Part shown: positions 50,408 to 57,186 of the stretch, in pieces
Layout: each line of letters starts with the position of its first letter
Position numbering within the stretch: the first letter of the stretch is position 1
NCBI GenBank assembly: GCA_016212695.1
Contig: JACREX010000106.1
Coordinates: 1-57,186 of the forward strand
From: Bacteroidia bacterium
GTDB taxonomy: Bacteria; Bacteroidota; Bacteroidia; Bacteroidales; GWF2-35-48
Reading direction: 5' to 3'
DNA: 57,186 nucleotides
Translations under genes and position numbers: made by a program
The notes under the pieces: model-generated
Database searches by the model: none
What the model was told of the DNA's origin: nothing
What the model saw: the letters and a program-made list of their open reading frames with translations, nothing else

Positions 50408-52774
50408 TTAATTTTTTATAACTTTGAATTCAACCCTTCGGTTAAGTTTCTTGCCGTCTTCGGTATCATTGCTTACCATAGGCCGCGTATATCCGTACCC
50501 CATAGACGACACCCGGTTTTTTGCAATGCCTTTAAGGATTAAGAAATCTTCCACAGCTTTTGCTCTCTGGATCGCAAGTTTTTTGTTATGCATTTCGGTT
50601 CCGCTGTTATCCGTATGCCCGGAAATTTCAATCACCAGGTTCGAATTTTTTTGCATCAGGTCGAGCAGCTTGCTTAGTTCAATATATGCGGCATCATTCA
50701 AATAGGCTTTGTTTACGGCAAACAGAATATTGTTCAGCGTAACCGTCATCCCGATTTCAATTTTTTTAATATTGTCAAGGTTGCTGGCCGTATTCAGATT
50801 TTGCTCCGAGCCTTTGTTTTTTGAATCGTTGCCGTTGGAATTATTATCAGCAACTTCTTTCTTTTCTTCTTTTTCACAGATAGTAAGGTCGCATACCTGT
50901 TTCGTTTTTAGTTCCGCATCATTTTTTAAAATTCGGCTTTTGTCGATCCCGTTTTTAGTAAGAAAATCAATAATATTAGTTTCCCTTTTCTGATTCAGTT
51001 TGGAATCGGTTCCCGATCTGAAATTTAATTTGATGGGCGTTTGTTTATTTTTATTTGCAAAATCCATCGCTTTTTGCAGAGATTGTTTAACCTCGTCATT
51101 CAGTTCAGCGGATTTTTTATCAAAAAGCAGGTTGTCGGAATGAGAAGGTTTTTTAAGAATTACCGAGTCGAGTTTCATTACTTTATTCAACTGTTCGTAT
51201 GTTGAGTCCTTATTTACGCCTAATGTTTTTGAAACCGGGATATAACCGTCGCACTCATACTGGGCGAGATATTTTTTTCCGGCGTTCAGAATAAAAATAT
51301 ATTTTCCGGTTGCAGAGTTGGGCGCATAGGCGCCAGCGCTTTCCTGTGTTTCCATGTTGGTAACCGTAATAGTGATGTTGCTTGCATCTTTTGTGTCCGC
51401 CTTTTTTGTGATTCCTGAAAATACGGTGAGCGATTTATTAATGGGTTCTTTCATGGTGATCATACAGATGTCCGTATATCCGAGGCCATCATTTTTATAA
51501 GATGAATAATAAGCCCGTTTGCCATCCGGGGTGACAGACAGGAAGACATCGTCGCCTGTGGTATTGATCGGGTACCCGATATTAACGGGCAGGGTTGCCG
51601 TGCCTTCATCCACATTGATCGTGCTGTAAAAAACGTCAAAGCCGCCCATTGTGGAATGGCCCTCGGAAGCAAAAAAGAGGGTGGATGCATCCGGGTGAAA
51701 GAACGGCCCGATCTCATCAAATTCGGTATTGACATTGGGACCTAAATTATAAGCTTGTCCCCACTGTCCGTTCGGCAATTTTTTTGACATATAAATATCG
51801 AAGCCGCCATAGCCCCCGGGCCTGTCGCTGGCAAAGAACAGGAAATTTCCGTTTGCCGACATGGACGCGCCTTTTTCGGTGTACTTGCTGTTAACAAAAC
51901 TGCCCAGCGATTGAGGAGCGCTCCAGTCGTTACCGATAAGCTTGCTTGAATAAATATCGCCATCGCCCCTGTAAACGAAAAGCTCGGCGCCGTCAACGGA
52001 TAAACCGCAACTGGCTTCGTGCGCATCGGTATTTATATTGGAACTTATGTTTTGCGCTTTTGCCCATGCGCCGTCTTTTTCTTTATTGCAGATATAAATA
52101 TCTTCGTAAAAATTGCCGTCTTCGGTTTGTTTAAAACCTGTGCTTTCTTCTCTTTTAGACGTAAAGATAAGAACTGATTCATCCGCATTAACAAAGGGGC
52201 TGTAGTCGGGATATACTGAGTTTACATTTTTGCCCAGGTTTTCAACTTTCATCTGAATGGGTTTTTTTACCAGTTCAATCGCATTTCTGCATATTTCGAT
52301 CTGTTTGTTTGCTCTGTCAACCAGCGTATCATTATCTTTCACTTCCACAATTTTATCGAGATACCCGTTAAACAGTTTTATGGCTTCATCAAATTTGTAA
52401 TTTATGTGAAATGCTTTGCCTAAGTTGTAGAAAACTTCGAACGATGCCCTTCTTTCTTCCGGAAGATCAGGTTTGGCATCCAGCGCTGTATTTTTTACCG
52501 CTTTTTCCAAATAGGTTATTGCGTTTTCCTGTTGCAGTGCCGTGTGAAGATAACATACGCCGATGCGGTTCTGAAGGTTTGCATTATCAGGGTCGGAATC
52601 CAGCAACTCAAGAAATATCTGTAAGGCAGCATTATAGTTGTTGTCTGCCATAAAATCGTCAGCCTGTCTAAAACTTTTACTGAATTCTTTTATCGCTTTC
52701 TTGTCTTTTTCTTTTTGAGCAAAGCATAGATTGAAAGCTAAAATCAGAAGTATGAATATTCCTGTTGTTTTCAT
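50408..52774 (-). CDS. PorE-like TPR - WD40/PD40 propeller - CarboxypepD - OmpA protein (788 aa)
   Basis: A signal peptide (IFILLILAFNLCFAQ) leads to TPRs (residues about 30-170), a PD40-type propeller (repeats FASDRPGGYGGFDIYMSK, FASEGHSTMGGFDVFYS, and YYSSYKNDGLGYTDI), a carboxypeptidase-like regulatory domain (about 450-520) and OmpA domains. The C-terminal OmpA domain binds peptidoglycan: NNILFAVNKAYLNDAAY and EISGHTDNSGTEMHNKKLA, with RVEFKVI at the end; a degenerate OmpA-like copy precedes it. This domain order is that of PorE, which ties the T9SS trans-envelope complex to the cell wall, though Bacteroidota have many paralogues. ATG 52774 is chosen over the TTG at 52786; a strong promoter lies upstream. 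Confidence 0.85.
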   Translation of the reverse strand: MKTTGIFILLILAFNLCFAQKEKDKKAIKEFSKSFRQADDFMADNNYNAALQIFLELLDSDPDNANLQNRIGVCYLHTALQQENAITYLEKAVKNTALDAKPDLPEERRASFEVFYNLGKAFHINYKFDEAIKLFNGYLDKIVEVKDNDTLVDRANKQIEICRNAIELVKKPIQMKVENLGKNVNSVYPDYSPFVNADESVLIFTSKREESTGFKQTEDGNFYEDIYICNKEKDGAWAKAQNISSNINTDAHEASCGLSVDGAELFVYRGDGDIYSSKLIGNDWSAPQSLGSFVNSKYTEKGASMSANGNFLFFASDRPGGYGGFDIYMSKKLPNGQWGQAYNLGPNVNTEFDEIGPFFHPDASTLFFASEGHSTMGGFDVFYSTINVDEGTATLPVNIGYPINTTGDDVFLSVTPDGKRAYYSSYKNDGLGYTDICMITMKEPINKSLTVFSGITKKADTKDASNITITVTNMETQESAGAYAPNSATGKYIFILNAGKKYLAQYECDGYIPVSKTLGVNKDSTYEQLNKVMKLDSVILKKPSHSDNLLFDKKSAELNDEVKQSLQKAMDFANKNKQTPIKLNFRSGTDSKLNQKRETNIIDFLTKNGIDKSRILKNDAELKTKQVCDLTICEKEEKKEVADNNSNGNDSKNKGSEQNLNTASNLDNIKKIEIGMTVTLNNILFAVNKAYLNDAAYIELSKLLDLMQKNSNLVIEISGHTDNSGTEMHNKKLAIQRAKAVEDFLILKGIAKNRVSSMGYGYTRPMVSNDTEDGKKLNRRVEFKVIKN

Positions 52775-52796
52775 AAAGTCTGGCAAATTTTAACTA

Positions 52797-52826
52797 CAAA
52801 TTTAAACAGATTTATTTTTTTTCAAA
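52797..52826 (-). promoter_or_regulatory. Promoter (TTTG, 18 bases, TAAATTTG) for the PorE-like gene
   Basis: On the minus strand TTTG (52823-52826) is followed after 18 bases by TAAATTTG (52797-52804), a complete Bacteroidota -33/-7 pair, about 22 bases before ATG 52774. It is the best promoter match seen in the window. Confidence 0.75.
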
Positions 52827-52829
52827 GTT

Positions 52830-53141
52830 TTATTCGGGAATGATTGCAGTTTCTATTTGATTCATTGTAAAATCAGCGTCCTGATAATTTTTTAATTTGA
52901 AAAAGTTACCCGGCAACTTTGTTTTTTCCCGATCGCCAGATGCATCTATACCCACAAATGGTATTTTTAATGCCTTGCATGTATTCAGATCCCAGATTCC
53001 ATCTCCCACATAAACTGTTTTATTGAAGCCCTGAACAGAATATTTTTCCTTCGCTTTTCGATACGTTTTGTTCAGGCAAATTTCATCAATACGATTAGTT
53101 TTTGTCAGTGTTCCGTCTATGTCGAAAATAACAAGGTTCAT
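52830..53141 (-). CDS. Internally deleted HAD-superfamily hydrolase (103 aa)
   Basis: Motif I is intact (VIFDIDGTLTKTN, residues 4-16) and the last third is that of a HAD phosphatase (KTVYVGDGIWDLNTCKAL, motif IV, then PFVGIDASGD). A normal member of this group has roughly 110 more residues between them, including the cap domain and motifs II (Thr/Ser) and III (Lys). The frame is kept through the join (NRIDEICLNKTYRKAKEKYS), so the gene may still be translated but should be inactive or serve a non-enzymatic role. It lies between the PorE-like gene and the oxidoreductase. Confidence 0.75.
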   Translation of the reverse strand: MNLVIFDIDGTLTKTNRIDEICLNKTYRKAKEKYSVQGFNKTVYVGDGIWDLNTCKALKIPFVGIDASGDREKTKLPGNFFKLKNYQDADFTMNQIETAIIPE

Positions 53142-53186
53142 TTAATATTATAAATTGATCATAGGTTATAAACTACATCCTTTATA

Positions 53187-56132
53187 TTAAATTTTTAAAG
53201 CTTCATACAATATCTCCGCCGGATGCTTTGCCGTTCTGCCGGTTCCGTCTTTGATCTGTTGCCTGCAACTGGTTCCGGGAGCAGCGATGATCACATCGTT
53301 TTTCGTATTGCGGATTTCCGGGAAAAGAATCAATTCTCCGACTTTCATCGAAATATCATAGTGTTCTTTTTCATAACCGAAAACTCCGGCCATTCCGCAG
53401 CAGCCGGATTTGATTTCTTCCACCCTGTAATTTTCAGGCAGCGAAAGCATTTTAATCATCGGCGCAGTCGAAGCCAGCGATTTCTGATGGCAGTGCCCGT
53501 GGAGTTTTACGACGGCAGGGCTGCTTGTAAATTGTTCCTTTGTAATATGGCCTTTTTCAATTTCCGATGCAATGAATTCGTCAATCAGTAAAGAGTTTTC
53601 TGCAATTATTTTTGCGCTGTTAACCAACGAAATCTCTGTAAGTTCGGGATATTCATCACGGAATGTCAGGATTGCGGAAGGTTCAATCCCTATTAATGGA
53701 GAATGCGGTGAAATAAAATCCCGGAGCTGTTCAATATTTTTTGTTGCAATCTGTTTGGCTTTTCTTACAAGGCCTTTTGATAAGTAGGTTCTGCCGCTTT
53801 CGCAGATATCCGGTATTTCGATGGTATAACCCAATTTTGACAAAAACTGAATGGTTTTTATTCCGGTTTCAACATCATTGTAATTGGTGAATTCATCTGC
53901 GAATAAATATATTTTATTTTTGTCCGGTGTACCCGATTTATTAATGGTCTCCCTGTTTTTTTCAAACCATTTTTTTAATGTGGTTTTGTATAATAGCGGG
54001 AAGTTGCGTTTCGGAGAAAATCCGATAATTTTTTTTATAAACCCGCCGGTAATATTATTCGATAGTATAAAGTTCGTGATTCCCGGAAAACAGGCTCCGA
54101 ATTTATTAATTTTCGTTATATTTCCTACTGCTTTAGCTCTGCGGGGTGTTCCATTGGCATCATAGTAATGTTGCAGAAATTCCGCTTTCAGCTTGGCCAT
54201 GTCCACACTCGACGGGCACTCGGATTTGCAGCCTTTGCACGAAAGGCACAGGTCCATGATCTCATAAATTTCTTTATGGTTAAATGGATTCGATTGCAAT
54301 GAATTTGTTAAAAATTCCCTTAAAATATTGGCTCTTGCCCGTGTGGTGTTATTTTCATTTTTTGTGGCCATAAAACTGGGACACATCACCCCGCCGATGA
54401 TCTCCGTTTTTCTGCAGTCGGCAGAACCGCTGCAGTTTTCGGTTGCACGAATGATTCCAAGGTTTTTTGAAAAATCGAAATAGGTTTTTATTTCTTTGGT
54501 CTTCTGTCCCGGCCTATAACGCAGCGATGTATTCATGGCCGGAGTGTCAACAATTTTATTTGGATTGAAAATGGAATCCGGGTCCCAGGTTTTTTTAATA
54601 TCTTTTAATAACTGATAATTTTTTTCACCAATCATTAAAGAAATAAATTCTCCGCGCAGCCTGCCGTCGCCATGTTCGCCGCTCAGAGAGCCCTTGTATT
54701 TTTTAACTAATTTTGCCGCGTCCCGCGCAAGCGTTCTGAAAAGCTCGACATCTTTGGGATCTTTTAAATTAAGTTCGGGTTTCAAATGAAACTCTCCGGT
54801 AGCAATGTGTGCGTAATAAACACAACTTAATCCATGCGTTTCAAGTATCTTTTGAAATTCATCCATATAATCCGGAAGAACCTGCGGATTCACTGCAGTG
54901 TCTTCAATCACTGTAACCGGTTTTTTATCGCCGGGCACATTCGACAAAAGACCGAGTCCGGCTTTACGGAGATTCCATACTTTTTTGATATCCGGGCCGA
55001 ATATCACCGGGAAATGATAACCGAGTTTTGCAGCTTTCAGGTCGGCTTCAAGTTCGCTGGCAATCTCCTGGATTTCTTCCCTCGTATGTCTTGCAAATTC
55101 AATTACAAGAATTGCTTTCGGATTTCCCTTAATGAAAAAGCTGTTTTTATTTTGTTCAATATTGTTTTTTGCCCGACCGATTATGATATCGTCCATCATC
55201 TCAATGGCTCCGGGCCTGTGTTCTAATGCCACAAGATTACCGAGGAATGCCTCTCTTAGCGAATTAAAATGAACGCATACCAGGCCTGTTTCTTTAGGCG
55301 GCAGCAGTACAAGATTTAATTTTATTTCTGTAATAAATGCCAGGGTGCCCTCAGAGCCTGCCATCAGTTTGCAGAAGTTAAAGGGTTCCCCGGTTTTGGT
55401 AAAGGGCGTTGTTTCAAGAAGCAGGTCAATGGCATAGCCGGTGTTCCGGCGTTTTAATGATTTATCAGGATATTGCTCCCGGATCTCTTTTTGGTTTTCC
55501 GGGTTCGATAAAATTTCTTTTATGTTCCTGTAAATTCTGTTTTCTAAAGTTTCTCCTTCACATTTTTTTTCAAACTCTGCCACAGAAACAACTTTGAAAT
55601 CCGCTTCGGTTCCATCGCTTAAAATGGCCTTTATTTCCAAGGTGTGGTCTCTTGTGCTGCCATATAATAACGAATGAGCGCCGCAGGAATTATTGCCTAC
55701 CATTCCGCCGATCATGCAGCGGTTGGATGTGGATGTTTCAGGGCCGAAAAACAATCCGGAATTTTCAAGATATTTATTCAGTTCGTCGGCTACTACGCCG
55801 GGCTGCACACGAACCCAATGCTCTTTTGTATTCACTTCTAGTATCCGGGTCATGTATTTCGATACATCCGCAATAATGCCGCTGCCCACTACCTGCCCGG
55901 CAAGCGATGTCCCGGCTGTTCGCGGAATGAGCGGCACTTTATATTCATTGGCAAACCGGATGATTTTTTTTATATCATCCGTATGTTTCGGTCTGATGAC
56001 GGCCAGAGGCATTTCACGGTAAACAGAAGCGTCTGTGGAATATAAGATACGCGAAGTTTCATCAATGAAGACATCGCCTTCGATTTTTTTCTGAAATTCT
56101 GAAAGAGCGGAATGTATTTTTTGAATATCCAT
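53187..56132 (-). CDS. FAD-linked, Fe-S-containing oxidoreductase (GlcD/Dld-type fused to GlcF-like, 981 aa)
   Basis: Residues about 1-530 are an FAD-binding type 4 oxidase: IPRTAGTSLAGQVVGSGIIADVS, the flavin-loop GGMVGNNSCGAHSLLYGSTRDH, and SGEHGDGRLRGEF with the catalytic His. A ferredoxin-type region (CLSCKGCKSECPSSVDM, about 630) follows, then two cysteine-rich CCG domains (HGHCHQKSL and SGCCGMAGVFGYEKEHYD). This is the fused D-lactate/D-2-hydroxy-acid dehydrogenase plan, passing electrons to quinone at the membrane. The substrate cannot be read. The DUF3795 gene is immediately upstream, 1 base away. Confidence 0.93.
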   Translation of the reverse strand: MDIQKIHSALSEFQKKIEGDVFIDETSRILYSTDASVYREMPLAVIRPKHTDDIKKIIRFANEYKVPLIPRTAGTSLAGQVVGSGIIADVSKYMTRILEVNTKEHWVRVQPGVVADELNKYLENSGLFFGPETSTSNRCMIGGMVGNNSCGAHSLLYGSTRDHTLEIKAILSDGTEADFKVVSVAEFEKKCEGETLENRIYRNIKEILSNPENQKEIREQYPDKSLKRRNTGYAIDLLLETTPFTKTGEPFNFCKLMAGSEGTLAFITEIKLNLVLLPPKETGLVCVHFNSLREAFLGNLVALEHRPGAIEMMDDIIIGRAKNNIEQNKNSFFIKGNPKAILVIEFARHTREEIQEIASELEADLKAAKLGYHFPVIFGPDIKKVWNLRKAGLGLLSNVPGDKKPVTVIEDTAVNPQVLPDYMDEFQKILETHGLSCVYYAHIATGEFHLKPELNLKDPKDVELFRTLARDAAKLVKKYKGSLSGEHGDGRLRGEFISLMIGEKNYQLLKDIKKTWDPDSIFNPNKIVDTPAMNTSLRYRPGQKTKEIKTYFDFSKNLGIIRATENCSGSADCRKTEIIGGVMCPSFMATKNENNTTRARANILREFLTNSLQSNPFNHKEIYEIMDLCLSCKGCKSECPSSVDMAKLKAEFLQHYYDANGTPRRAKAVGNITKINKFGACFPGITNFILSNNITGGFIKKIIGFSPKRNFPLLYKTTLKKWFEKNRETINKSGTPDKNKIYLFADEFTNYNDVETGIKTIQFLSKLGYTIEIPDICESGRTYLSKGLVRKAKQIATKNIEQLRDFISPHSPLIGIEPSAILTFRDEYPELTEISLVNSAKIIAENSLLIDEFIASEIEKGHITKEQFTSSPAVVKLHGHCHQKSLASTAPMIKMLSLPENYRVEEIKSGCCGMAGVFGYEKEHYDISMKVGELILFPEIRNTKNDVIIAAPGTSCRQQIKDGTGRTAKHPAEILYEALKI

Positions 56133-56133
56133 T

Positions 56134-56409
56134 TCACTTCAATCGCTGCACTCTTGTTTCAATTCCTTTTAAATGCTCTTCCTCGCTGGTTTCAGGGTCT
56201 CTCAGGTTTTTAAACAAATTGCAGGGCAGGTCAGTGCATTTGCCGCAGTTGTTATAGTTCTTTTTGCTCACACAGCAATCATAAAGCACGCATACCTTTT
56301 CTTCAACATACTGTGTCCAGAAAGGCGTTCCTTTTTGTTGGTAACACCCCTGGCATTCTTTTTTATAAAATTTACATTCATCGCAAATTATTCCGCAAAC
56401 GCTTGTCAT
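56134..56409 (-). CDS. DUF3795-type cysteine-rich protein (91 aa)
   Basis: The pattern CGIICDECKFYKKECQGCYQ ... FWTQYVEEKVCVLYDCC ... NNCGKCTDLPCNLF is the DUF3795 family, with ten or so cysteines that likely bind zinc or an iron-sulfur cluster. Family function is unknown. It lies 1 base upstream of the FAD/Fe-S oxidoreductase in the same direction, so both are probably made from one message. Confidence 0.9.
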   Translation of the reverse strand: MTSVCGIICDECKFYKKECQGCYQQKGTPFWTQYVEEKVCVLYDCCVSKKNYNNCGKCTDLPCNLFKNLRDPETSEEEHLKGIETRVQRLK

Positions 56410-56457
56410 ACTAATTTTTATTAGGTTAAAATATTTTTTATAATTGAAAAAAAACGA

Positions 56458-56718
56458 TTATTTCTGCATATACAATTCTACCAATCGCAGCCTGAATTTT
56501 GAAAGTTTTTCCCATTCCGGTATTTCACGGATACTGCCGTCAAAAGCATTGAAATATTCTTTGCAGACATTGAGCATTTCCTGTGTTCTGGGATGACTGT
56601 CAATACTTTTATAAACTGAACCGGAAAGCAGTCCGGGTTCTTTCCCTAAGCTCAGATTAACATACGATTCGAAAATTTTTTCTGCAAGTTCGATGATTTG
56701 TTTTTCGGATAGTTCCAT
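56458..56718 (-). CDS. Small helical hypothetical protein (86 aa)
   Basis: No signal peptide, membrane segment or known motif; helical, with an aromatic/acidic centre (KEYFNAFDGSIREIPEWEKLS). Lies 48 bases upstream of the DUF3795 gene and 60 bases after the SpoIIE gene in the same direction. I do not recognise it. Confidence 0.65.
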   Translation of the reverse strand: MELSEKQIIELAEKIFESYVNLSLGKEPGLLSGSVYKSIDSHPRTQEMLNVCKEYFNAFDGSIREIPEWEKLSKFRLRLVELYMQK

Positions 56719-56778
56719 ATTATTAAAATGTTAAAATTATGATGTTAGCTGTCTGTATTTCTTTTTTGCGCTGGCTGT

Positions 56779-57186
56779 TTATGATATTTTTATTCCCATA
56801 ATTGTTATATCGTCTGTCTGTTCATATTTTTCTCTGTAATTATTTTTCCAGTCTTCAATAGTCTTGTCAAGTATTTCCTTTTGTTCGGCCATAGGTTTAT
56901 TACAATTTTCGGTTAGCAGTTGTTTGAGTTTTTTTGATAGGAATTTTTTGCCTTTTGGGCCGCCAAACTGGTCTTCGTAACCGTCGGAAGCAAGATATAT
57001 TATATCGCCTGTTTGTAGTTGTATTACATGATTTGTAAATGGTTTCATGTTTTCGTGAATGGCTACGGGCATTTTGTCTCCTTTAATTTCTAAAAGGTCA
57101 TTAGTCATCAGACATTGGTCATTGGTTTCAAATTGCTTGTTTTTGCCAGTGACTATTGACGAATGACTAGTGACTATATAGAGCGG
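56779..57186 (-). CDS. SpoIIE-type phosphatase, C-terminal part (runs off the window)
   Basis: The C-terminal third of a third TPR-SpoIIE paralogue: PLYIV, then a loop, then DKMPVAIHENMKPFTNHVI and LASDGYEDQFGGPKGKKF, ending DDITIMGIKIS. The frame is open from the window edge; the ATG at 57108 is an internal Met and not the start. The loop DNA is a heptad hairpin (57096-57175). Confidence 0.85.
   Translation of the reverse strand, partial: PLYIVTSHSSIVTGKNKQFETNDQCLMTNDLLEIKGDKMPVAIHENMKPFTNHVIQLQTGDIIYLASDGYEDQFGGPKGKKFLSKKLKQLLTENCNKPMAEQKEILDKTIEDWKNNYREKYEQTDDITIMGIKIS
57096..57175. repeat. Paired inverted heptad arrays in the third SpoIIE gene
   Basis: Left arm ggtcatt, agtcatc, agacatt, ggtcatt, ggtttca (57096-57130); right arm agtgact, attgacg, aatgact, agtgact (57148-57175), roughly the reverse complement of the left. 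Both are in 7-bp phase and both are translated in frame. Confidence 0.85.

Overview
The window is AT-rich chromosomal DNA from a member of the Bacteroidota, probably an uncultured or environmental lineage. This rests on four secreted proteins with type IX secretion (T9SS) C-terminal sorting domains, several TAnnTTTG -7 promoter boxes, paralogous TPR-SpoIIE phosphatases, a PorE-like OmpA protein, and core genes in Bacteroidota style (dnaX, plsY, zapA, rny). I see no rRNA, tRNA, CRISPR array, phage or transposase.

Layout. 0-3.5 kb: a truncated surface-protein gene, two small uncharacterised genes and a shattered TPR-CHAT gene. 3.5-9.5 kb: a modular T9SS adhesin and a large outer-membrane barrel protein. 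9.6-13.1 kb: a methyltransferase-GT2 fusion and a GT-C membrane protein, plausibly a lipid-linked sugar donor and transfer pair. 13.6-17.3 kb: a small T9SS protein, plsY, a lipoprotein and dnaX. 17.4-21.4 kb (minus): a tight run of a RadC helix-hairpin-helix-only protein, a DNA methyltransferase with a nuclease-like tail, and RtcB. 21.5-30.6 kb (minus): two secreted T9SS proteins (one C25-like protease), a VOC protein, two TPR-SpoIIE phosphatases and a SLOG/LOG-like protein. 31-34 kb: class II aldolase, a small coiled-coil protein, zapA, a probable 6S-type RNA, rny. 34.3-49 kb: a surface-polysaccharide locus (epimerase, Wzz-like, Wzx, Wzy-like, four or more transferases, ligase-like protein, initiating sugar transferase, split transketolase, DegT aminotransferase). 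49-57 kb: a class I/II aminotransferase, PorE-like protein, internally deleted HAD protein, FAD/Fe-S oxidoreductase, DUF3795 protein, a small unknown, and the end of a third SpoIIE phosphatase cut by the window edge.

Most unusual signal. Short repeats built of 7-bp units in strict phase, different in sequence at each locus, occur at gene ends (overlapping the stop codons of the 2017-2439 gene and rtcB), filling convergent intergenic gaps (17.3 kb), between genes (34.2 kb), at the break points of the dead CHAT gene (2.4-2.6 kb), and inside the SpoIIE phosphatase genes without breaking the frame. All three SpoIIE paralogues carry such palindromic or heptad DNA in the same protein loop, between a conserved NNPxYIV and a conserved DKMPVAIH. 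A second short family (TTCGAC...GCTCAG) has five copies, one of them translated. These resemble in principle the in-frame palindromic elements of Rickettsia and the 7-bp repeats of cyanobacteria, but I do not know of a description of this arrangement in Bacteroidota.

All assignments come from reading sequence motifs by eye; no database or structure search was run.
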